A DNA stretch of 7,145 nt from the NCBI GenBank assembly GCA_020630355.1, contig JAHDBO010000097.1, forward strand, positions 1-7,145, given 5' to 3'. The DNA is from Saprospiraceae bacterium. GTDB lineage: Bacteria; Bacteroidota; Bacteroidia; Chitinophagales; Saprospiraceae. Positions 1-7,133 of the stretch are shown here, piece after piece. A model generated the notes under the pieces. It ran no database searches. It had not been told where the DNA came from and was given only the letters and a program-made list of their open reading frames with translations. The number at the start of each line of letters is the position of its first letter. Position 1 is the first letter of the stretch. The position numbers and the translations under genes are program-made.

Positions 1-21
1 TAAAATCAATAGATGTATTTT

Positions 22-3000
22 ATGAAGTCCAAGCTATACTTGACCCTCACCTTATCTTTTCTGATAGTTCATTTATTCGCCCAGCCGATTAAAGAGTTTT
101 CTGCTAACAAAATGGAACTCCTGACCCAGCTTGATGGATATACCAATGCGTCTAAGAGAAAGGATTTGGAAGCTACTTTCAATACTTTTAAAGGAGTTGT
201 TTCTGCTTATAATGAGGCCCAATTTAAGGAGGTCCATGCTAATCTCAATACGATGTTGAAGCAGAAAATGTCGGCTAACCCATTTTTCCTCGATTATATG
301 AAAGCGCTGAACGGTATCGCTAGAGACGAACGGGGAGGGGGCAAATTGGACCAACTCAACCAAGTACTCGCCCAAGTGATGGCTGCTCAAAAAAAGCCTT
401 ACAGCAAAAAAGTCTTAGAATTTGCCGCTTTGCTTTACGAACAGAACGCCCTCAAAGCCAGTAAAACGACTTCCTGGCTCGTGGAATCTCCAAAAATGGC
501 ACTTAAATATGCAGATAATATAGTCACTGCCACTTTTCCTAATGCCTCATTAAAAGCGGTGAGTAGAGCGGACAGCATTGAAGTGGTACAAACCTCTGGT
601 GTGTTTTATCCTCTCACCCAAAAATGGGAAGGGGAGAAAGGACAAATATCCTGGCTTGAGCTAGGGATGTCAGATGCCGTTTATGCCAAATTAGAAAAAT
701 ACAGCGTTGACCTAAAAAAGAATGAACTCGACTGTCCTGTTGCTTATCTGAATCATCCAGATTTTTTTGGAACGCAAAGCATAAAAGGAGACTTGAAGGA
801 TAAATTGATGAGTTCTAGAAAAAGTGCTGATAACTTTCCAAAGTTCTCTTCAGTTGACCAAAATCTGAGCATACCCGCTCTTGGTCCAGGCATAAAATTC
901 AAGGGTGGCTTCCAGTTGAATGGTAAAACCGTAACTGGATACAGCAAAGACAAAAACAATAAGGCAAGGATAGAAATCTATGACGATAAAGAAAAACTAG
1001 CTTTGAAAGCACAATCAAAATCTTTCAATTTTAAATTGGGGAGTAGGATGATTGCTGAAGGGGTGGAAGTGGAATTGCCCCTTTCACAGGGTAGCATTAC
1101 GCATCCATCTGCTGATTTGAGATATGATTTTTCTAATAAAAGAATCCAACTCAGCCGGGGCAAAAAAGGAAGCAACCGCAATCCATTCTACAGCACTTTT
1201 CACAATGTGATGATTGGGACGGAAAAACTGACTTGGGACTTGGGACAAGACTCGATTTTCTTCAATAAAAACACGCTCAGCATGGGTGGCGTCAAAAAAG
1301 ACAACATCTACGAATCGAATGAATTTTTTAGTGAGGGGGCGTATCGAAAAATACAGAATATTGCCACTAAAAACCCTATTGCCATTCTTAACATCATCTA
1401 TAACGAATACCAAACCAAGACGATAGATGCGATTGAATTTGCAACAAAGATGAACCCTAGGTTCAATGTAAAATCAGCCCAGTCTTTAATCTATGAATTG
1501 GTTGAGAAAGGATTCATAAAATTTGACCCTGAGACTGAAATGATGGAAATCCAAGACAAGGCACTCCACTATGCAGATGCTGCTAGGAAAAAGGTCGATT
1601 ATGATGGTGTTTCTATTCGTTCCTACACCGATAGGACAAGCGCCGTCATGAACTTAAAACAAAATAATGCTATCGTTATCGACGAGGTGAAGGTCATGGA
1701 ATTTAGTTCTAAAAATAAAGTAGCCATCCAACCCATCAACAAGCAAGTCGTGCTAAAGAAAGACCGAGACATTGACTTTGACGGTCGTGTTTTTGCCGGC
1801 ATTAGCAACTATGAAGGAAAAGACTTCCACTTTTTATACCAGCCTTATCAAATCAAAATGGACTCTATCCGCTATATGGATATTTTCAAATTTGAAGGAA
1901 GAAGAGATGAAAAAGAAAATCCAGTCGCCTACTCTATCAATTCTAGGATAGAACATATTCAGGGCGTTGTGGATATTGACGCTCCCGGCAACAAGTCTGG
2001 TGTAAAAGAAACGCCTGAAATGCCTGCTTTCAGAAGCACTGGCCCTGGATATATTTATTATGATACTGAAGAGAGTCTAAAAGGAATTTATAAAAGAGAT
2101 TCATTTTATTTCGAGCTGGATAAATTTACCCTAGCACCATTGGGAGATTATAGAACCTATGATTTGAACTTTGATGGGACGATGCATAGTTCAGAGATTT
2201 TTCCTCCTTTTAAAGAGAAAGTAACACTTCAGGAAGAAGATCAATCGCTTGGTTTTGTAGCAAAAACGCCTGGAGATGGATTCACTGCTTATCGCAATAA
2301 GGGCAAATTCAAAGGGACTTTAACGCTGAACAATAAAGGATTTTATGGTAATGGAAACGTTCGTTACCTCAATGCTTCCGTCAACTCTGAAAGCATTCGT
2401 CTGCGGCCAAAGGAATTGGTCTGCGATGCCAATGTTTTTTCCTTAGAAGAACAACGTACAACGCCAGAAATCCCACAGGTTAGAGGACAGGATATTTCCA
2501 TACAGTGGAAACCTTATCAAGACAGTATGTATATCAAACCCAAAGCGGGACAGTTTGATTTGTACACAGAGGGGATTCACACGATGAAAGGCAACTTGAT
2601 TTTGACACCAGGTGGAGTGTTTGGTTCTGGTACATTTGATTGGGGCAAGGCAGCGATGACCGCCGATTTATTACTCTTTGGCGCAAAGTCCGTCATGGCA
2701 GATACTTGCAACCTCAGAATACGGGCGGCGGATGCAGCAGGTAAATTGGCTTTTGATACCAAAAATGTGAACGGTAAAATTGATTTTGATAAGAATATTG
2801 GAAATTTCAAATCCAATTCTACCGAAATCACGACGACGATGCCTTACAACCAATATAAGACCTCTATGGATGAATTTGCTTGGGACATGAACAAGGGAAC
2901 GATTGCCTTCAAATCAAAGCCAGGTGCAAGCGCTTCTTTCTTATCTATCCATCCAGAGCAAGACTCCTTAATCTTTGAGGGAAAAACAGCAGAATACGAT

Positions 3001-4548
3001 TATAAAAACTCCACCTTGAAGGTAGACGGTGTCGAGTTTGTACAATCTGCCGACGCCTTGATTTACCCTGGGGATGGAAAGGTGGCTATCGAAGCAAATG
3101 CCGTGATGACCACGCTCGAAAATGCCAAAATTGTTGCTAGCAAAGAGAACAAAAACCACGTCATCAATCGAGCCACGGTCAATATAAAGGGTAAAAAAGA
3201 CTATACCGCTAGTGGATTTTATGAATATAATCTAGCCAATAGAAAACAAGAATTTGAATTACAGAATATCACTGGTTCTAGAATAGGAAAAGGCGCCAGG
3301 AGCGAAAAAACCACCGCTACCCGTGCCAGTGGAGAGATAGCTGAAGATGATAATTTTTATATCGACCACAAGCTGAAATACCGAGGCTCTATTACGTTGA
3401 GTTCGGACTCCAAAGATTTGATGTTTGATGGATTTGCTCAACTGGACGCAGCTCTATTATCCTATCGTCCTTGGTGGTCGCTCAAGAGTAAAGGGGACAA
3501 AAAAGACCTCGCTGTACGATTTGATGAACCGAAATCCATTGATGGACAACCTGTGCGGGCTGGCTTATATTTGAGTCGGGAAACGGCGCAGCTCTACCCT
3601 TCTATCATGGCGCCACTTTATTTCCGTAAGGATAGGGACATTTTGGACACAAGAGGTATTCTAAAATACAATGAAAAGAAAGAGGAATTCATTATGGGGG
3701 ATTCTACGAAAATCTTGGCGAAAGGAATTAGGGGCAATCTCCTTTCCTTTAATGCCAAAACAGGAAAGATATATGCAGAAGGAGACTTCACTTTGGGACA
3801 GGGTTTGAAGTATATGCAAATCAAGGCTGCTGGCCGAGCGTTCACCAAGATGATACCTGCTCAAAAAGACACGCTCAATGGATTTGACACGCCTATCATC
3901 AATACAGGGGTCGATGTCGATTTCATGGTGGGGATAGATTTCCCATTCCCTGAAAAGGTACTACAAATCATGGTTAATGATATTGCCAATTCTAGTTTTG
4001 ATTATAAAGACGTAGAACTTGCCAATAATGACCTCAATCAAAAAGCGGCCGCTTCTTTCATCACTAAAGAAAAGGATTATGAATTAGCGATGAAATCTTT
4101 GGCTAGCAAAAAGACTTTTGAACTGCCTAAAAGAGACCAACACACCATCTTCCTGAATAAATTACCGATGTTCTGGGATACGGATTATCAATCTTTCATT
4201 TCCAAAAAAGGGATGATTGGAATCGGCTCTATCAATGGAATTAAAATCAATGGTTTGCTAGAAGCTTATGTAGAATTCAAAATGCCTTCTAATCTCAGCG
4301 ATGGTTTTTATCTATACATTCAGTTGCCGCAAAACGGGAATTTCTATTATTTCGCTTACAAAAACAATGTCATGAGTGCCGTGTCTAGTAATGGTCGCTT
4401 TACGGACGCTGTTGTTAATATGAAGAAGAAAGAAAGGATTATCAAAATGGACAACGGTGGTTTTTATGAGATCACGCCTGTCAACCCTGGTTCTGCCAAA
4501 TTCTTTGCGAATAGAGTAAAAGAAGCATGGAAAACCAAATCAAAATAA
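22..4548 (+). CDS. Very large exported beta-rich protein, function unknown
   Basis: About 1,508 residues; I do not recognise a named family. An N-terminal signal peptide (K2, K4, a hydrophobic core, then LFA before Q21) sends it across the inner membrane. There is no lipobox cysteine and no recognisable type IX secretion tail at the basic C-terminus (AWKTKSK), so periplasm or outer-membrane face is the likeliest place (inference). Residues ~25-155 look helical. From ~285 to ~1335 the chain is mostly short alternating beta strands, interrupted at ~447-522 by a helical block that reads like a winged helix. A KGxLxL...GxG motif recurs at ~764 and ~856. Residues ~1340-1367 look helical and the last ~140 are beta-rich again. 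The strand-rich repeats recall OstA/LptA-like or AsmA-like envelope proteins only in general style. ATG 22 is chosen because it gives a typical signal-peptide start; ATG 13, directly after an in-frame TAG, would add three residues. The promoter lies outside the window. Confidence 0.9.
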   Translation: MKSKLYLTLTLSFLIVHLFAQPIKEFSANKMELLTQLDGYTNASKRKDLEATFNTFKGVVSAYNEAQFKEVHANLNTMLKQKMSANPFFLDYMKALNGIARDERGGGKLDQLNQVLAQVMAAQKKPYSKKVLEFAALLYEQNALKASKTTSWLVESPKMALKYADNIVTATFPNASLKAVSRADSIEVVQTSGVFYPLTQKWEGEKGQISWLELGMSDAVYAKLEKYSVDLKKNELDCPVAYLNHPDFFGTQSIKGDLKDKLMSSRKSADNFPKFSSVDQNLSIPALGPGIKFKGGFQLNGKTVTGYSKDKNNKARIEIYDDKEKLALKAQSKSFNFKLGSRMIAEGVEVELPLSQGSITHPSADLRYDFSNKRIQLSRGKKGSNRNPFYSTFHNVMIGTEKLTWDLGQDSIFFNKNTLSMGGVKKDNIYESNEFFSEGAYRKIQNIATKNPIAILNIIYNEYQTKTIDAIEFATKMNPRFNVKSAQSLIYELVEKGFIKFDPETEMMEIQDKALHYADAARKKVDYDGVSIRSYTDRTSAVMNLKQNNAIVIDEVKVMEFSSKNKVAIQPINKQVVLKKDRDIDFDGRVFAGISNYEGKDFHFLYQPYQIKMDSIRYMDIFKFEGRRDEKENPVAYSINSRIEHIQGVVDIDAPGNKSGVKETPEMPAFRSTGPGYIYYDTEESLKGIYKRDSFYFELDKFTLAPLGDYRTYDLNFDGTMHSSEIFPPFKEKVTLQEEDQSLGFVAKTPGDGFTAYRNKGKFKGTLTLNNKGFYGNGNVRYLNASVNSESIRLRPKELVCDANVFSLEEQRTTPEIPQVRGQDISIQWKPYQDSMYIKPKAGQFDLYTEGIHTMKGNLILTPGGVFGSGTFDWGKAAMTADLLLFGAKSVMADTCNLRIRAADAAGKLAFDTKNVNGKIDFDKNIGNFKSNSTEITTTMPYNQYKTSMDEFAWDMNKGTIAFKSKPGASASFLSIHPEQDSLIFEGKTAEYDYKNSTLKVDGVEFVQSADALIYPGDGKVAIEANAVMTTLENAKIVASKENKNHVINRATVNIKGKKDYTASGFYEYNLANRKQEFELQNITGSRIGKGARSEKTTATRASGEIAEDDNFYIDHKLKYRGSITLSSDSKDLMFDGFAQLDAALLSYRPWWSLKSKGDKKDLAVRFDEPKSIDGQPVRAGLYLSRETAQLYPSIMAPLYFRKDRDILDTRGILKYNEKKEEFIMGDSTKILAKGIRGNLLSFNAKTGKIYAEGDFTLGQGLKYMQIKAAGRAFTKMIPAQKDTLNGFDTPIINTGVDVDFMVGIDFPFPEKVLQIMVNDIANSSFDYKDVELANNDLNQKAAASFITKEKDYELAMKSLASKKTFELPKRDQHTIFLNKLPMFWDTDYQSFISKKGMIGIGSINGIKINGLLEAYVEFKMPSNLSDGFYLYIQLPQNGNFYYFAYKNNVMSAVSSNGRFTDAVVNMKKKERIIKMDNGGFYEITPVNPGSAKFFANRVKEAWKTKSK

Positions 4549-4581
4549 TAATTGGATTTATAAATATTTTTAGAATATCTT

Positions 4582-4610
4582 TTTGTGCTAAATATATTTT
4601 ACTAAATTTA
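4582..4610 (+). promoter_or_regulatory. Candidate Bacteroidota-type promoter for the glycine-rich gene
   Basis: TTTG at 4582-4585 and TAAATTTA at 4603-4610 are separated by 17 bases. This fits the known Bacteroidota housekeeping pattern (TTTG or TTG, about 17-23 bases, TAnnTTTG) with one mismatch in the downstream box. Transcription would begin near 4617, leaving a leader of about 25 bases before ATG 4643. The leader is A-rich with no Shine-Dalgarno, as is usual in this phylum. The surrounding DNA is very AT-rich, so a chance match is possible. Confidence 0.45.
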
Positions 4611-4642
4611 TAGCATCTTATTAACTAATAAAACTAAACAAG

Positions 4643-4918
4643 ATGCTTGGTACAATTATTTCTTTAGCTAGTGGTGCCCTAGGTGGTAACCTTGCAGGTT
4701 CTCTAATGAAGGATTACTCCCTAGGAACATTAGGAAACTCTATTGTCGGGATTCTTGGAGGTGGACTGGGTGGACAATTACTCGGAATGTTAGGCATGGG
4801 TACTGGCGGTGGCGAAATGGATATTATGGGTATCCTAGGGCAAGTCGCTAGTGGTGGCGTTGGAGGTGGTGTCGTTATGGCAATTGTTGGGATGATCAAA
4901 AATGCCATGGCAAAGTAA
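4643..4918 (+). CDS. Small glycine-rich hydrophobic protein
   Basis: A 91-residue protein with 27 glycines (30%) and a mostly hydrophobic remainder, only a few charged residues and a basic end (KNAMAK). Three hydrophobic, glycine-zipper-like stretches lie at roughly 1-22, 28-52 and 61-85, separated by a short charged turn (MKDYS) and a GGGEMD linker. Such patterns suit tight helix packing in a membrane, so a small integral membrane protein is the likeliest reading (inference). I recall similar glycine-rich small proteins from other bacteria annotated only as hypothetical; no reaction or partner can be assigned. There is no signal-peptidase site. It follows the large gene by 94 bases, with its own candidate promoter and a strong terminator after it, so it is probably a single-gene transcript. 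The even hydrophobic pattern, ATG start and flanking signals support it as a real gene. Confidence 0.85.
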   Translation: MLGTIISLASGALGGNLAGSLMKDYSLGTLGNSIVGILGGGLGGQLLGMLGMGTGGGEMDIMGILGQVASGGVGGGVVMAIVGMIKNAMAK

Positions 4919-4961
4919 AATGAAGATATAGGAAATTTAAAAACGTCTTTTAGATTATTTT

Positions 4962-4992
4962 AGCCACTTCTTACTTCAAGGAGTGGCTTTTT
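4962..4992 (+). terminator. Rho-independent terminator after the glycine-rich gene
   Basis: An 11-base-pair stem (4962-4972 with 4978-4988, including one T-G pair) closes a five-base loop, ACTTC, and is followed by TTTT at 4989-4992. It starts 43 bases past the stop codon. On the minus strand the hairpin is followed by TAAAATAA rather than a T-run, so it should act mainly on plus-strand transcripts. The converging serine hydrolase gene ends at 5011 with no good intrinsic terminator of its own, though the hairpin may still protect its 3' end. Confidence 0.85.
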
Positions 4993-5010
4993 ATTGGAAT
5001 TGCATCGGTG

Positions 5011-6210
5011 TCAGTCTCTGCTCAATTTGCGCTCCCGTTCATATTGTAAAATACTTTGTCCCAATTCCGCTAAAAATGGAATGCCCAAACTGTCATATTC
5101 ATAAAGCCCATCGTTATAAGTCTCATTTTCATTCACCCGAAGGCTTACTGAAAGCATAAACCCCAGTTTATTTTCAGTATCTACGATGTATGCAATATCC
5201 GTCAAGTACCCATAAGCCATTCCTATTTTATTGTAAATCTTGATATGTTCTGGCATTGGCTTTTGCTTATCTCCATATACTAAAAACTTGGCATAACTAT
5301 CGTAATAACTTGTATCATACTTTGGATATTCTGACTCTTTAGGGAGCATCGACATACAACTTTTCAAAAATTGATGATCTGCTTTTGTCAAATCAAATCG
5401 TTGGTTAGTTTCAAATGCCTCTGGAAATATCACTCGCTTTAATATTCCATCTAAAGCTTCCAGAGGAAGATAATTTTTTTGACTAAAGTCGAAAGCAGTA
5501 TTGTTGAGATTGCCTTGATTATCAATAAAAGCTTTTCCTTGTAATTCATCTTTAAGATTCAGTTTAGGGAAGTCATTTGTAAAGCCTTCTTCTTGACGAT
5601 ACATTATCGAATCTCCCTTATAAAACATCATTGGATTCGTATATCGATTATCAAAGCCACTTACACTCAAGCGGTGTACAATACGGGTAGAGTCAATCCC
5701 TTTTGCTCGCAGTTGTTGATTGATATACTCAGAACCAAGAAATTCAAATAGTCGATTATAAGCGTCGTTATCACTAACGATGAATAGTTTTTTAATGTAG
5801 TGTGCTATGCATGGCAATCCATCTTCACTGGTCGTATCCTGCTCCACCCTAGATTGGGGCGCACGAATGGAGTCAATCTTTAATGGTGTATATTTATCTA
5901 TATTATAGCCTGTTTTTTGTAATTCATTGAGCCGCTGTAATGCCAAAATGGCTACAGGCATCTTTACACTACTTGCAGGATAAAAATAAGCTCCGTTTAA
6001 GTCGCCATAAGATTGCGTTTGAAAATGGGTTTTACCAAAATCATCTTTTTCAATTTGGGTATAGATGATTTGCAGCTTGTGCTTTTTTTTATTTTGGACA
6101 ACTTGCTGCACTGAACTAGGTAAATCTTCTAGAATAGCCTCCAAAGAAGTTGTTTTTGGCTTACAAGAAAAGTAAGCTATACATAGTATTACAAAGCAGA
6201 ATAAACGCAT
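5011..6210 (-). CDS. Class A beta-lactamase-related serine hydrolase, probable lipoprotein
   Basis: A 399-residue member of the penicillin-recognising serine hydrolase fold, closest in look to the class A beta-lactamase-like family (Pfam Beta-lactamase2). Visible active-site motifs are S80-S-V-K83 (nucleophile serine and lysine), S146-D-N148 (SDN loop, 66 residues on) and K328-I-G330 where KTG is usual. From serine to KxG is 248 residues against about 164 in TEM-type enzymes, so some 80 extra residues lie between SDN and KxG, around 185-290. I see no clear Omega-loop ExxLN, so true beta-lactam hydrolysis is doubtful; a peptidoglycan or other peptide/ester substrate is equally possible. The N-terminus is hydrophobic and ends FSC16-KPK, a loose lipobox, suggesting a lipid-anchored envelope enzyme. 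ATG 6210 follows an A-run (minus strand), typical for the phylum. A remnant of a second copy lies just upstream. Confidence 0.9.
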   Translation of the reverse strand: MRLFCFVILCIAYFSCKPKTTSLEAILEDLPSSVQQVVQNKKKHKLQIIYTQIEKDDFGKTHFQTQSYGDLNGAYFYPASSVKMPVAILALQRLNELQKTGYNIDKYTPLKIDSIRAPQSRVEQDTTSEDGLPCIAHYIKKLFIVSDNDAYNRLFEFLGSEYINQQLRAKGIDSTRIVHRLSVSGFDNRYTNPMMFYKGDSIMYRQEEGFTNDFPKLNLKDELQGKAFIDNQGNLNNTAFDFSQKNYLPLEALDGILKRVIFPEAFETNQRFDLTKADHQFLKSCMSMLPKESEYPKYDTSYYDSYAKFLVYGDKQKPMPEHIKIYNKIGMAYGYLTDIAYIVDTENKLGFMLSVSLRVNENETYNDGLYEYDSLGIPFLAELGQSILQYERERKLSRD

Positions 6211-6223
6211 TTTTTTTGTCTAA

Positions 6224-6256
6224 TATACTAGTATAAACACAAGAAGAAGAATCAAA
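6224..6256 (-). promoter_or_regulatory. Weak candidate promoter with a 12-base palindrome before the hydrolase
   Basis: Reading the minus strand, TTTG (6256-6253) is followed after 17 bases by TATACTAG (6235-6228), which matches the TAnnTTTG box at six of eight positions. The box lies inside a perfect 12-base palindrome, TATACTAGTATA (6224-6235), 13 bases from the start codon. A palindrome over a promoter box could be an operator. However, one or two 12-base palindromes are expected by chance in a window this size, and the box match is poor. Confidence 0.22.
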
Positions 6257-6285
6257 GAAAATGTTCAACTCAATAGGGATACAAC

Positions 6286-6345
6286 CTAACGGTCTTTCAG
6301 TTTCTGCTCCTGTTCAAACTGTAAAATCCGCTGACCTAATTTCGT
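6286..6345 (-). pseudogene. 3' remnant of a second serine hydrolase gene
   Basis: On the minus strand this stretch reads LGQRILQFEQEQKLKDR and then TAG (6288-6286). It aligns with the C-terminal end of the intact hydrolase, LGQSILQYERERKLSRD and then TGA (5011-5061 region). Over 14 codons (6298-6339 against 5023-5064) I count 10 identical residues and 31 of 42 identical bases, with the same distance to the stop to within a codon. In this frame a TAG at 6357-6355 closes the reading upstream and there is no start, so it cannot be a gene by itself. It is best read as the surviving tail of a diverged tandem paralog whose body is gone. It abuts and slightly overlaps the end of the AT-rich gene at 6345-7079. 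Confidence 0.75.
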
Positions 6346-7079
6346 TATTCCCTGCTAGTATTGAGATTATGTTTTTTGTAAAATGATTTCCATTCAGTTT
6401 CACTCATCTCACAAATATATTGTTCCTTCAGGTAATATTCGTACAGTATAAAATCTGCTGGTCCAAGTGCTACTGTACATCCACTCGTAATTCCAATAAT
6501 GTGTTTAGATGTAACTAATTTTCCAAGTATTATGCTTTTGAGTGAATCTATTTTTTTTGTACAATTTATTTTAGGATTGTATAAAATACTCTCTGCTATC
6601 AAATAAATACTCACAGAGGAAATATTAAAATCAATTATAGCTCGAATATCTTCATCAGTAAATTTCACCAAATAGAGTTTAAGCTTTGGGTTTACTCTTA
6701 ACGATTCTGTCATCCCTCTTTTGTGATGGAATGAATACATAAGCCCATCCATTATTAATTCCCATGCAATCCATTTATCTCCTAGAAACCGCTGTCTCCC
6801 CCACTCTTCCATCTGTTTTCTATAACTATATCTATAACCGACATATTTGATATAAAATTCATTTTCATTCCTCATTTTCAAATAATCATCATGCGTCAAC
6901 AAGCAGCGGCTCTCTTCAAACTGCTCTAATATTCCATTATCCACCATTGCGAAAAAATCACTCTTGTATGATCTTATTTCTTCTATTAAATCATTGACTT
7001 GTTGACTAGAATATTGTCCCTGAAGAAATGAGTACTTCAAGAAAAATAGTATAATAATAATGAAGGTTCTGAAATTCAT
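6345..7079 (-). CDS. Exported protein of unknown function, AT-rich gene
   Basis: About 244 residues; I recognise no family. An N-terminal signal peptide is clear: MNFR, a run of I/L/F, then SFLQG before Q22, where cleavage is likely. No lipobox is present, so a soluble periplasmic or secreted product is likely. The mature part is rich in aromatic and charged residues, looks mainly helical, and has four cysteines (59, 173, 201, 223), which could form disulfides after export. A WGRQRFLGDKWIAWE stretch near 93-107 is the most distinctive local sequence. ATG 7079 is chosen; a TTG codon directly before it (7082-7080) would extend the frame by one residue. Composition is unusual: four 60-base rows in the gene average about 29% G+C, against about 42% in rows from the large gene and 37% from the hydrolase. 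It ends on the remnant of a lost hydrolase copy, suggesting later arrival (inference). Confidence 0.75.
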   Translation of the reverse strand: MNFRTFIIIILFFLKYSFLQGQYSSQQVNDLIEEIRSYKSDFFAMVDNGILEQFEESRCLLTHDDYLKMRNENEFYIKYVGYRYSYRKQMEEWGRQRFLGDKWIAWELIMDGLMYSFHHKRGMTESLRVNPKLKLYLVKFTDEDIRAIIDFNISSVSIYLIAESILYNPKINCTKKIDSLKSIILGKLVTSKHIIGITSGCTVALGPADFILYEYYLKEQYICEMSETEWKSFYKKHNLNTSRE

Positions 7080-7093
7080 CAATTAAATGTAAC

Positions 7094-7126
7094 AAAAAAC
7101 GCACAAACCTTTTTAGGCTTGTGCGT
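7094..7126 (-). terminator. Terminator hairpin for a minus-strand gene beyond the window
   Basis: ACGCACAA (7099-7106) pairs perfectly with TTGTGCGT (7119-7126). Inside, after one A-C mismatch, CCT pairs with AGG around a TTTT loop. On the minus strand the stem runs into a T-run (7098-7094, extended by the stem's last T), the form of a rho-independent terminator for a gene entering from the right edge. On the plus strand only CCTCTTTT follows, so activity in that direction would be weaker. The T-run stops 14 bases before ATG 7079 of the AT-rich exported-protein gene. Confidence 0.75.
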
Positions 7127-7133
7127 CCTCTTT

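Noticed and set aside
2577..2853. Two overlapping minus-strand frames inside the large gene
   Set aside because: They overlap each other and the intact 1,500-codon gene, have no start signals, and read as non-native sequence.
4549..4642. Possible terminator after the large gene
   Set aside because: Only AT-only inverted repeats such as AAATATTT are present before the T-run at 4567-4571; no stable GC-containing stem, so transcription may run into the glycine-rich gene.
4714..4908. A 64-residue minus-strand frame opposite the glycine-rich gene, rich in proline
   Set aside because: The P-rich sequence is simply the complement of GGN glycine codons (read as NCC proline). It has no start region or hydrophobic pattern of its own.
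4938..4952. TAAAA-ACGTC-TTTTA inverted repeat between the convergent genes
   Set aside because: Five AT pairs only; expected by chance in AT-rich DNA and overshadowed by the real terminator that follows.
5011..7079. A defence or toxin-immunity module formed by the hydrolase and the AT-rich exported protein
   Set aside because: No nuclease, helicase, toxin or sensor domain is recognisable, and the hydrolase has an ordinary envelope-enzyme look; adjacency is better explained by gene replacement.
7083..7090. TACATTTA on the minus strand as a -7 promoter box for the AT-rich gene
   Set aside because: It matches TAnnTTTG at seven of eight positions, but the nearest TTTG is only about 12 bases upstream and transcription would start at or past the ATG.
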